DNA of 6,384 bases from Bacilli bacterium (GTDB taxonomy: Bacteria; Bacillota_I; Bacilli_A; RF39; UBA660). Made by a program: the position numbers and the translations under genes. The notes below the pieces were generated by a model that made no database searches, had not been told where the DNA came from, and worked only from the letters and a program-made list of their open reading frames with translations. This document shows positions 1-4,710 of this stretch, in pieces (the stretch's first letter is position 1; each line of letters opens with the position of its first letter). The stretch covers positions 1 to 6,384 of the forward strand of contig JAILQR010000114.1 of NCBI GenBank assembly GCA_024698845.1, in the 5' to 3' direction.

Positions 1-7
1 TATGTGC

Positions 8-36
8 TTTATTTTTTTATATATCTAGTGTATAAT
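8..36 (+). promoter_or_regulatory. Promoter of the PfkB kinase gene
   Basis: A perfect -10 box, TATAAT, lies at 31-36. At the standard 17-base spacing the -35 position (8-13) reads TTTATT, a weak match. Transcription would start near 43, leaving a leader of about 25 bases before the ATG at 68. The -10 box is clear; the -35 box is an inference from spacing. Confidence 0.6.
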
Positions 37-67
37 GTCTTTAGAATAGAAAAAGGTGATTATGTAA

Positions 68-1342
68 ATGAAAGTACTAGTTATTGGACATTCTTCTTGG
101 GATATTTCTTGCCCAGTTGATGAGTATCCTGTTGAAAATACTAAATATAGACTAGATGAAAGTGTAATGTGTGGTGGTGGTCCTGCAGGTAATGCAGCTT
201 TCTTACTTGCTAAGTGGGGAATTGAAACATATTATGCTGGTGTTGTAGGTTCTGATGATTTTGGTACTAAAATCAAAAAAGAGTTTGAACATGTAGGTGT
301 TCATACAGATTATTTAGAAACTAATTATGAAAAACCAACATCACTTTCATTTATTATGATTAATAGAAAAAATGGTAGTCGTACTTTATTTAATATAGCT
401 AATGGTAGACCTAGTATGAAAAAGTCTGAATTTACCTGTGATCCTGATGTAATATTAATTGATGGACATGAGTATAATGCATCTATTTCTGCTATAAATA
501 AATATCCTAATGCTATATCAATTATTGATGCTGGTAGAATAACTTCTGAACTTTTAGAATTATGTAAGAATTGTAAATATATCGTAGCTAGTAAAGGGTT
601 TGCTGAAACAGTTACTAAAATGAAGATAGATTTTGCAAATCCAGGATCTTTAGTTCAAGTATATACTGCTTTAAAAAATAGATATAATCATGCTGAAATA
701 GTTGTTACTTTAGAAGATAGAGGAGCACTATATGCGGTTAATAACGAAATTAAAATAATGCCAGGACTAAAGGTTGATGCAGTTGATACAACTGGTGCTG
801 GAGATATCTTCCATGGAGCATTTACATATGCTATTGCTAAAGGATTTGATATTGAAAAAGCTGTAAGATATTCAAATATTACTGCTGGGCTTTCTGTAGG
901 AAAGCTTGGAGCAAGAATGTCTATTCCAACTTTAGTTGAAGTAAACAATTACTATAATGAAAAATTCCCAAATCAAGCTACACCAAATCAACAAGTTAAT
1001 CCAAATGCAGCACAAGTTACACCTCAAGTACAAATAAATCAACAAGTTACACCAGCTGCTCCAGTAGCACCACAACCTCAAGTTATTCAAACACCTGTTG
1101 CTCCAGTTATTCCTGAAGTACCAGTTCAACCAGTACAACAAGTACAAGTTGAAACTCCGATTAATAATGTAACTCCAGTTGTACCTGATGCTACTCCAAC
1201 TGCTAATGATTTTAGTGTTGGTATTCCAGCTGTTGGAGAAACAAGTTCTGTTAATGCGCAAGCTACTCCTCAAGCTACAATGAGCTATGCTGAAGCAATG
1301 CAAAATTTAAATAATAATCAAGATAATAATATAAATGGCTAG
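68..1342 (+). CDS. PfkB/ribokinase-family carbohydrate kinase with long low-complexity C-terminal tail
   Basis: A predicted cytoplasmic kinase that would transfer the ATP gamma-phosphate to a sugar or nucleoside. Residues 1-300 form a full-length PfkB fold. The N-terminal substrate and glycine-rich region includes GGGPAGNAA (36-44), and the C-terminal signature DTTGAGD (240-246) carries the expected catalytic base Asp246 and the anion hole. The substrate cannot be read from the sequence; ribokinase, fructokinase and nucleoside kinase are all possible. Typical members have about 300-330 residues. This one has 424, because residues 301-424 form a Pro/Gln/Val/Ala/Asn-rich tail with no visible fold. 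The start at 68 is supported by AAAGGTGA at 52-59. An ATG at 62 is followed at once by TAA and cannot be the start. The last 8 bases overlap the smr-like gene, so the two are probably co-transcribed and translationally coupled. Confidence 0.9.
   Translation: MKVLVIGHSSWDISCPVDEYPVENTKYRLDESVMCGGGPAGNAAFLLAKWGIETYYAGVVGSDDFGTKIKKEFEHVGVHTDYLETNYEKPTSLSFIMINRKNGSRTLFNIANGRPSMKKSEFTCDPDVILIDGHEYNASISAINKYPNAISIIDAGRITSELLELCKNCKYIVASKGFAETVTKMKIDFANPGSLVQVYTALKNRYNHAEIVVTLEDRGALYAVNNEIKIMPGLKVDAVDTTGAGDIFHGAFTYAIAKGFDIEKAVRYSNITAGLSVGKLGARMSIPTLVEVNNYYNEKFPNQATPNQQVNPNAAQVTPQVQINQQVTPAAPVAPQPQVIQTPVAPVIPEVPVQPVQQVQVETPINNVTPVVPDATPTANDFSVGIPAVGETSSVNAQATPQATMSYAEAMQNLNNNQDNNING
968..1290 (+). 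repeat. Low-complexity repeat segment encoding the kinase tail
   Basis: This in-gene stretch uses a small set of codons (CAA, GTT/GTA, CCA/CCT, ACA/ACT, GCT) again and again, giving degenerate units such as QQV, QVTP and APV. A 14-base direct repeat, AAATCAACAAGTTA, occurs at 985-998 and 1036-1049. It looks like expansion by slippage or unequal recombination. The frame stays open throughout, so the tail appears to be translated. Confidence 0.6.
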
Positions 1343-1613
1343 TGATATACTAACTAGTAAATCACCTAGACTTGATGTACATGGGGAAACATATGATAGT
1401 GTTTCCCTTTATGTTACTCAATTTATAGATGATAACTATAAACTTAGAAATAAATATATAGCTATAGTTCATGGAAAAGGAGAAGGTATCCTTAAAAAAA
1501 GAGTACATGAATTATTAAAAATAAATAAGAAAGTAGAAGATTATTATTTAAATAACTGGAATATAGGGGAAACAATTATTGTGTTAAACGTTGACAAATG
1601 TTCGAACAAATGA
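1335..1613 (+). CDS. Stand-alone Smr (MutS2 C-terminal-like) domain protein
   Basis: A 92-residue protein that is almost entirely a Smr domain, the nuclease/nucleic-acid-binding module also found at the C-terminus of MutS2. The diagnostic motifs are in order: LDVHG (13-17), HGKGEG (46-51) and the closing strand GETIIVL (78-84). Family knowledge points to DNA or RNA cleavage, possibly ribosome-collision or repair related; for this short form the role is inference. Residues 1-12 precede the domain and no partner domain is present. There is no SD before the ATG, which lies within the 3' end of the kinase gene, so translation probably depends on coupling. The last seven codons and the stop also form the -35 box, palindrome and extended -10 TGA of the next promoter. 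Confidence 0.85.
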   Translation: MASDILTSKSPRLDVHGETYDSVSLYVTQFIDDNYKLRNKYIAIVHGKGEGILKKRVHELLKINKKVEDYYLNNWNIGETIIVLNVDKCSNK

Positions 1614-1619
1614 TATTTT
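1591..1619 (+). promoter_or_regulatory. Promoter A, with a palindrome in its spacer, before the phospholipase C-like gene
   Basis: A consensus -35 TTGACA (1591-1596), a 17-base spacer and -10 TATTTT (1614-1619), preceded by an extended-10 TGA (1611-1613). Transcription would start near 1626, about 42 bases before the gene at 1668. It lies mainly inside the end of the smr-like gene and has a close copy at 2561-2589. An SD of five Gs (1656-1660) sits 7 bases before the ATG. Confidence 0.8.
1597..1610 (+). promoter_or_regulatory. Candidate operator A (TGTTCGAACA palindrome)
   Basis: TGTTCGAACA at 1599-1608 is a perfect 10-base palindrome in the middle of the -35/-10 spacer, where a bound repressor would block RNA polymerase. 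The left arm of the copy at 2567-2580 joined to the right arm here gives a perfect 14-base palindrome, TTTGTTCGAACAAA, a plausible ancestral consensus. It resembles no operator I can name: the Gram-positive LexA box has its half sites in the opposite arrangement (CGAAC, four bases, GTTCG). Confidence 0.5.
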
Positions 1620-1667
1620 ATATTACACAAATGAAAAGGGTATATATTAACAAGTGGGGGTTTTAAT

Positions 1668-2540
1668 ATGCCAAGTTATAAAACGCATTCAATTCATGGT
1701 GAATTGGTATTTAACGATATGGAAAAACGTATAGATTTAGATTTGGAAGATTTAAAAAGTTTTGCTATGGGTCCAGACACATTAATCAACTCTGACTTCA
1801 AAACGTTTAAACTTGCTCATAGATATAGAGTTAAAGATTACTATATTCTTCTTTTAAAACTGATTAAAGATAAAAAACTTTTAGACAATAAAGAAGTAAT
1901 GGCTTTTTTGTATGGTCAATTAGATCACTTTGTTTTAGATGCTATTACGCATCCACTTATTTGTTATATGACTGAGGGAGAAACTCCTAAATATTCTACA
2001 AAACCGCATGGTCTTTGTGAAATGTGGATTGATGATTATATTATGCAGCTTTATGATGCAACCGAAAAATTTTACTATAATAAAAATAAAATAGGAGCTA
2101 GTGTAAAAGAATTAATTACCGAATTAAATGGCAAAATATATGGTTCAGAGAATGCTGGTGAATCATATGAAAAGGGTATGAAAACATTAAATATATTTGA
2201 TTCATTTATAAGAGGTAATTTAATATTAATTACACCTTTGGCTACAAAACTAGCCAAAGTTGGTCCAATTGCTTTTAGTAAAGATACAACAAGGATTTTA
2301 CCATATATTAATTCAGAAAGAGATATTTGGTTTGATCCAGAAACTTTAGAGCAACATACAGAGTCATTTATGGATTTATTCTATAAAGCACAAAATGTTG
2401 CTTTAGAGACAATAGATGATGTTAATAAGCATTTATATGATGGTAAACCGCTTACAAATCCACTTATTCTAAATAATACTTCATATAACACTGGTATTAA
2501 CTGTGAATTAGGTCAACATTTTGCAAGAATAAGAAATTAG
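1668..2540 (+). CDS. Zinc-dependent phospholipase C-like protein, no signal peptide
   Basis: A 290-residue member of the zinc-dependent phospholipase C / S1-P1 nuclease-like superfamily, predicted to hydrolyse phosphodiester bonds, perhaps of phospholipids. The metal ligands expected for the family can be followed in order: His7/His10 near the start, Asp37 in GPDT (35-38), His51, then His87, Asp91 and His95 in DHFVLDAITHP (86-96), and His114 with Glu118 in HGLCEMW (114-120). This mirrors the H, D, H, HxxxD, H, HxxxE order of clostridial alpha-toxin and Bacillus cereus PLC. Unlike those secreted enzymes it has no signal peptide and so no mature N-terminal Trp ligand, which implies a cytoplasmic enzyme or altered chemistry. 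Residues 120-290 have no recognised domain. The start is set by GGGGG 7 bases upstream and by His7/His10. It has its own regulated promoter, but no terminator separates it from the smr-like gene, so readthrough is also possible. Confidence 0.8.
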   Translation: MPSYKTHSIHGELVFNDMEKRIDLDLEDLKSFAMGPDTLINSDFKTFKLAHRYRVKDYYILLLKLIKDKKLLDNKEVMAFLYGQLDHFVLDAITHPLICYMTEGETPKYSTKPHGLCEMWIDDYIMQLYDATEKFYYNKNKIGASVKELITELNGKIYGSENAGESYEKGMKTLNIFDSFIRGNLILITPLATKLAKVGPIAFSKDTTRILPYINSERDIWFDPETLEQHTESFMDLFYKAQNVALETIDDVNKHLYDGKPLTNPLILNNTSYNTGINCELGQHFARIRN

Positions 2541-2560
2541 GAAAAAAATCGCAAAAAATG

Positions 2561-2589
2561 TTGACATTTGTTCGAAAAAATGATATTAT
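2561..2589 (+). promoter_or_regulatory. Promoter B, near-copy of promoter A
   Basis: TTGACA (2561-2566), a 17-base spacer and TATTAT (2584-2589), with an extended-10 TGA at 2581-2583. Over 30 aligned bases it matches promoter A at 25 positions, including spacer bases that sigma factor does not need. Similarity continues downstream: ACACAAATGAAAAGGGTATAT at A against ACATAAGAAAGGTATAT at B. Transcription would start near 2596, giving a leader of about 73 bases before the gene at 2669. Confidence 0.8.
2567..2580 (+). promoter_or_regulatory. Candidate operator B (TTTGTTCGAAAAAA)
   Basis: An imperfect 14-base palindrome centred on TTCGAA (2571-2576) with one mismatched pair, at the same place in the promoter spacer as operator A. 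Its position and similarity suggest that one transcription factor controls both promoters. The factor is unknown. Confidence 0.5.
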
Positions 2590-2610
2590 TAAATCACATA
2601 AGAAAGGTAT

Positions 2611-2655
2611 ATGGCATCAAAGGCAATAAATTTACTTAATCTTTTGAGTAATTAG
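2611..2655 (+). CDS. Possible 14-residue leader peptide
   Basis: An ATG at 2611 opens a frame encoding MASKAINLLNLLSN, ending in TAG at 2653-2655. AGAAAGG lies just upstream, only 3 bases from the ATG, which is tight for an SD. The G of the stop codon is also the first G of the six-G SD of the next gene, so ribosomes finishing this peptide would sit on that SD. It could act as a coupling or attenuation leader, but a frame this short can arise by chance. Confidence 0.25.
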   Translation: MASKAINLLNLLSN

Positions 2656-2668
2656 GGGGGTATTAATT

Positions 2669-3091
2669 ATGAAAGGTTATGTTTTAGATTATATTAATGA
2701 AAATGAGTATAAAAAGTTAGAAAGAGCTTTAAAAAAATACAACATGCTTGCATTTAAAAAACTTACATTCGACTTTTACCATTCATTAAAAAATGGTGAA
2801 TTCTTAGGTGAAAAAGTTTCAACTAACAAAAAAGATAATACAGAAACATATGAACTTAAATTACCAAGTGATAAGATGTTCGCTCAAATATATGGTGATA
2901 TTAAAGTAAAATATATTGTTTATAAAAAAGATAAAGTAGTAATGCTTGATACCATTACTCCAACAGAAATTTTACTTGAAGGTCATAGATCAGAACTTAC
3001 AACTTATAAAGGTATTATGATATCTAAGAATAATGCATCAAAAGAAATGTTTAAAATTGATTTACTTAACATGTTACAAGGAGGTAAGTAA
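2669..3091 (+). CDS. Hypothetical protein, 140 residues, second gene with the TTCGAA-type promoter
   Basis: I do not recognise this protein. It has no signal peptide or membrane segment and is lysine-rich, so it is probably cytoplasmic. Residues 10-40 look helical and charged. Residues 60-115 alternate hydrophobic and polar residues like a set of beta strands (for example KVKYIVYKKDKVVMLD at 79-94). Residues 120-137 look like a final helix. No catalytic motif is visible. The start is fixed by GGGGGG (2655-2660), 8 bases before the ATG. It has its own copy of the promoter/operator used by the phospholipase C-like gene, so the two are probably co-regulated. Its last codons and stop lie inside a terminator-like hairpin. 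Confidence 0.75.
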   Translation: MKGYVLDYINENEYKKLERALKKYNMLAFKKLTFDFYHSLKNGEFLGEKVSTNKKDNTETYELKLPSDKMFAQIYGDIKVKYIVYKKDKVVMLDTITPTEILLEGHRSELTTYKGIMISKNNASKEMFKIDLLNMLQGGK

Positions 3092-3105
3092 TACTTACCT
3101 TTTTT
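3082..3105 (+). terminator. Terminator or attenuator overlapping the stop codon of the 140-residue protein gene
   Basis: AGGTAAGT (3082-3089) pairs perfectly with ACTTACCT (3093-3100) around a 3-base loop, and T residues run from 3100 to 3105. The TAA stop (3089-3091) is in the hairpin, so translating ribosomes would interfere with folding. No convincing promoter lies between it and the next gene, so expression of that gene probably depends on partial readthrough. Confidence 0.6.
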
Positions 3106-3127
3106 GTATATAGGGGGACTAATAATT

Positions 3128-3598
3128 ATGAATAATGGTTCAATGAAAAGATTATCAGATAAATTTAATGAAGAAGTAAATAATAAAACTGAAAGAAAAT
3201 CATCTGTAGATCCTACTATAGAGAATACTTTTACAGGTTTACTTAAATCTTCAATTAAAAAAAGTGAAGAGTTTTCTAAAAAACACTCCGATATAAAAGA
3301 AGATAAAGATGCATCATATGAAAAAGAATTTATGGATAATCTGCAAGAAAGTCATAAAGAATTGTTTGAAGAAATGCTTAAAGAAGAATTTGGCTTTATA
3401 TATTATCCTGGTCTTAGATCTCATGATGGTAAATATTTTACAGAACTTCAAAGAGATTTATATAATTTAAGATATTATGATACTAAATCTGATTTTCTAG
3501 ATTCAATATATAATGAAGAAACTGAAATCTCACTTAGTGAATTAATAAATGGTGTAAAAAGCCGAGTTAGAAGTATATTAAGCAAGAAACAAAAATAA
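3128..3598 (+). CDS. Hypothetical charged protein, 156 residues
   Basis: I do not recognise this protein. The ATG at 3128 is chosen because GGGGG (3113-3117) lies 10 bases upstream. The frame is open further up to a TTG at 3104, but that codon has no SD at a workable distance. The product is soluble and highly charged. Residues 1-65 are rich in Lys, Glu, Ser and Asp and probably disordered or helical. Residues 66-90 look like an amphipathic acidic helix. Residues 90-125 are aromatic (FIYYPGL, LYNLRYY) and may form the folded core. The end is basic (SRVRSILSKKQK). The G-run SD links it to the two genes upstream, and a strong terminator follows it. Confidence 0.7.
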   Translation: MNNGSMKRLSDKFNEEVNNKTERKSSVDPTIENTFTGLLKSSIKKSEEFSKKHSDIKEDKDASYEKEFMDNLQESHKELFEEMLKEEFGFIYYPGLRSHDGKYFTELQRDLYNLRYYDTKSDFLDSIYNEETEISLSELINGVKSRVRSILSKKQK

Positions 3599-3600
3599 TA

Positions 3601-3636
3601 AAAAAGCATATATTTAAATAAATATATGTTTTTTTT
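3601..3636 (+). terminator. Terminator after the 156-residue protein gene
   Basis: CATATATTT (3607-3615) pairs with AAATATATG (3620-3628). The stem extends through a G-T pair and A5/T5, and the T tract runs from 3629 to 3636. It starts 3 bases after the stop codon, ends the upstream block and isolates the tRNA operon. Confidence 0.8.
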
Positions 3637-3644
3637 AAAAATAA

Positions 3645-3673
3645 TTGCAACAAGATAAATTTTATGCTATTAT
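3645..3673 (+). promoter_or_regulatory. Promoter of the tRNA operon
   Basis: TTGCAA (3645-3650), a 17-base spacer and TATTAT (3668-3673), with an extended -10 TG at 3665-3666. Transcription would start near 3680, only about 6 bases before the first tRNA. It has no TTCGAA palindrome, so it lies outside the regulon proposed upstream. Confidence 0.75.
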
Positions 3674-3685
3674 TAAATAGCAATT

Positions 3686-3762
3686 GGACCTCTAGCTCAG
3701 TTGGTTAGAGCATCCGGCTCATAACCGGGCGGTCGTAGGTTCGAGTCCTACGAGGTCCACCA
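3686..3762 (+). tRNA. tRNA with CAT anticodon: probably tRNA-Ile2 (lysidine-modified), otherwise elongator tRNA-Met
   Basis: A complete 77-base cloverleaf with encoded CCA (3760-3762). The acceptor GGACCTC pairs fully with GAGGTCC. The anticodon stem is TCCGG/CCGGG (one T-G pair) around CTCATAA with CAT at 3720-3722, and the T-arm is perfect (GTAGG, TTCGAGT, CCTAC). Position 1 is a paired G, so it is not an initiator. Discriminator A73 with C4-G69 and C5-G68 matches the features known to direct TilS to convert C34 to lysidine, making it read the isoleucine codon ATA. The body also resembles Bacillus and Mycoplasma tRNA-Ile(CAU) as I remember them. Simple anticodon-based annotation would label it Met. 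Confidence 0.95.
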
Positions 3763-3771
3763 TTTATATAT

Positions 3772-3856
3772 GCAGGTATGGCGAAATTGGTAGACGCACT
3801 AGACTTAGGATCTAGCGGAGCGATCCATATGGGTTCAAGTCCCTTTACCTGCACCA
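3772..3856 (+). tRNA. tRNA-Leu (anticodon TAG)
   Basis: An 85-base class II tRNA with encoded CCA (3854-3856). The acceptor GCAGGTA pairs fully with TACCTGC. The anticodon stem CTAGA/TCTAG encloses CTTAGGA, with TAG at 3806-3808. The long variable arm has a GGA/TCC stem (3817-3819 and 3824-3826), as expected for Leu. It reads CTA and probably other CTN codons. The T-stem has one T-T mismatch (3830 with 3844). It lies 9 bases after the first tRNA and shares its transcript. Confidence 0.95.
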
Positions 3857-3866
3857 TAATGTTAAG

Positions 3867-3899
3867 AAAACTTGGATAAGTTAATATTCAAGTTTTTTT
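3867..3899 (+). terminator. Terminator of the tRNA operon
   Basis: AAAACTTG (3867-3874) pairs with CAAGTTTT (3889-3896) around a 14-base loop, and the T tract runs from 3893 to 3899. It follows the tRNA-Leu CCA by 10 bases, and its T tract abuts the promoter region of the next gene. Confidence 0.75.
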
Positions 3900-3918
3900 A
3901 TGCTATTTTTCAATTATG

Positions 3919-3927
3919 TGTTATAAT
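3919..3927 (+). promoter_or_regulatory. Extended -10 promoter of the thioredoxin-like gene
   Basis: A perfect TATAAT (3922-3927) preceded by the extended element TGT (3919-3921). No good -35 box is present at 16-18 bases, which is usual where an extended -10 compensates. Transcription would start near 3933, leaving a leader of fewer than 20 bases that holds just the SD. Confidence 0.65.
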
Positions 3928-3950
3928 TAGTTTTAGTAAGGAGAGTAATG

Positions 3951-4622
3951 ATGAAAAAGAAAATTTTTGTAGCGCTATTATTAATGATTATGTTATTCCC
4001 ATTTGCAACTAATGCAGCTGAGAAAAAATATTCTACTAAGAATTTAAAACAAACTCTAAAAGAAGAAGAAATTGATTATAAATTTAAATCTTATAAAGAA
4101 ACTGATGATCAAGTAGTAATCTATATGTTTAGAGGTAAAGGATGCGGATACTGCCGTGCATTCTTAGAATTTTTAAATAGTATTACTGATGAATACGGAA
4201 AGAAATTCAAATTAGTATCATATGAAGTTTGGTATGATGAAACTAATAGAGAATTAATGCAAGAAGTTGGAACATTCTTAAATAATCCTGCACAAGGAGT
4301 TCCATATATTGTAATTGGTGATAAAGTATTTGCTGGTTATAGTTCTCAATATGATGATCAAATTAAAGCTCAAATTAATTCATTATATAAAACTAAAAAA
4401 AGTAAAAGATATGATGTAATGAAAGAAATGAAAAAAGATTCAACAGAATCTGACGGATCTTTTAATGTATCACTTCTTTGGATGATTGTATCTATTGCTG
4501 TAGTTACTATAGTTGGTACTTGTGCATCAATTTTTGTAACTACTAAAAAAATTAATAATGCTACTGATAAAATTTTAGCTGAAGTTAAAAAAACAAATAA
4601 ACCTGCTAAAGCTAAAAAGTAA
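3951..4622 (+). CDS. Exported, membrane-anchored thioredoxin-like protein
   Basis: A predicted cell-surface thiol-disulfide protein of 223 residues. The N-terminus is a signal peptide: MKKK, a hydrophobic core at 5-18, and likely cleavage after ATNA (19-22). The thioredoxin fold follows, with the CxxC site CGYC (Cys65 and Cys68) and the cis-proline in GVPY (Pro118). Residues 174-196 form a transmembrane helix, followed by a Lys-rich tail of about 27 residues that would lie in the cytoplasm. If the signal is cleaved, this is a type I membrane protein with the redox domain outside. Its partners and direction (oxidase, reductase or isomerase) cannot be read from the sequence. Two ATGs are adjacent; AAGGAG (3938-3943) is 7 bases from the ATG at 3951 but only 4 from the one at 3948, so 3951 is preferred. 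It is a monocistronic unit between two terminators. Confidence 0.85.
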   Translation: MKKKIFVALLLMIMLFPFATNAAEKKYSTKNLKQTLKEEEIDYKFKSYKETDDQVVIYMFRGKGCGYCRAFLEFLNSITDEYGKKFKLVSYEVWYDETNRELMQEVGTFLNNPAQGVPYIVIGDKVFAGYSSQYDDQIKAQINSLYKTKKSKRYDVMKEMKKDSTESDGSFNVSLLWMIVSIAVVTIVGTCASIFVTTKKINNATDKILAEVKKTNKPAKAKK

Positions 4623-4624
4623 TA

Positions 4625-4661
4625 AATTAAAAAGTGCCTTAATATAAGGTACTTTTTAATT
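4625..4661 (+). terminator. Terminator after the thioredoxin-like gene
   Basis: A long stem joins 4625-4640 to 4646-4661: AATTAAAAAGT pairs with ACTTTTTAATT, then one G-T pair and CCTT/AAGG, around a 5-base loop. Because A and T tracts are both in the stem, it could work in either direction. A further T run lies at 4664-4669. Confidence 0.75.
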
Positions 4662-4687
4662 GCTTTTTTATTTCTTTGTTGTATAAT
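4660..4687 (+). promoter_or_regulatory. Promoter of the 225-residue protein gene
   Basis: TTGCTT (4660-4665), a 16-base spacer and a perfect TATAAT (4682-4687). Transcription would start near 4694. The -35 box begins in the last two bases of the preceding terminator stem. Confidence 0.65.
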
Positions 4688-4710
4688 ATTAATTACTTTT
4701 GGAGGTTTTT

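Noticed and set aside
688..948. An 86-codon open frame on the minus strand within the kinase gene
   Set aside because: It lies opposite conserved kinase sequence, including the DTTGAGD region, and has no domain or start signals.
932..1303. A 123-codon open frame on the minus strand opposite the kinase tail
   Set aside because: It mirrors the repetitive Pro/Gln/Val codons, its product is an implausible Trp/Asn/Ser/Leu-rich string, and no SD or promoter supports it.
1591..1610. LexA (SOS) box at promoter A
   Set aside because: ACAAATGTTCG matches the right part of the Gram-positive LexA consensus, but the left half site reads TTGAC rather than CGAAC, and promoter B fits worse. The TTCGAA palindrome explains both sites better.
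1631..1666. An 11-residue leader frame (MKRVYINKWGF) before the phospholipase C-like gene
   Set aside because: Its ATG lies about 5 bases after the predicted transcription start, has no SD, and the frame merely runs through the next gene's SD.
2075..2257. A 60-codon minus-strand open frame within the phospholipase C-like gene
   Set aside because: It is a shadow of a well-supported gene with no promoter or SD.
3078..3084. AAGGAGG as the SD of the 156-residue protein gene
   Set aside because: It is 43 bases from the ATG at 3128 and about 19 from the TTG at 3104, too far for initiation. GGGGG at 3113-3117 is correctly placed.
3686..3762. Integration site at the tRNA pair
   Set aside because: No integrase gene or repeated tRNA 3' end is present in the window.
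3601..3900. CRISPR, riboswitch or T-box structure in the non-coding stretch
   Set aside because: The stretch is fully explained by a terminator, a promoter, two tRNAs and a second terminator. No repeat-spacer pattern or T-box sequence was seen.
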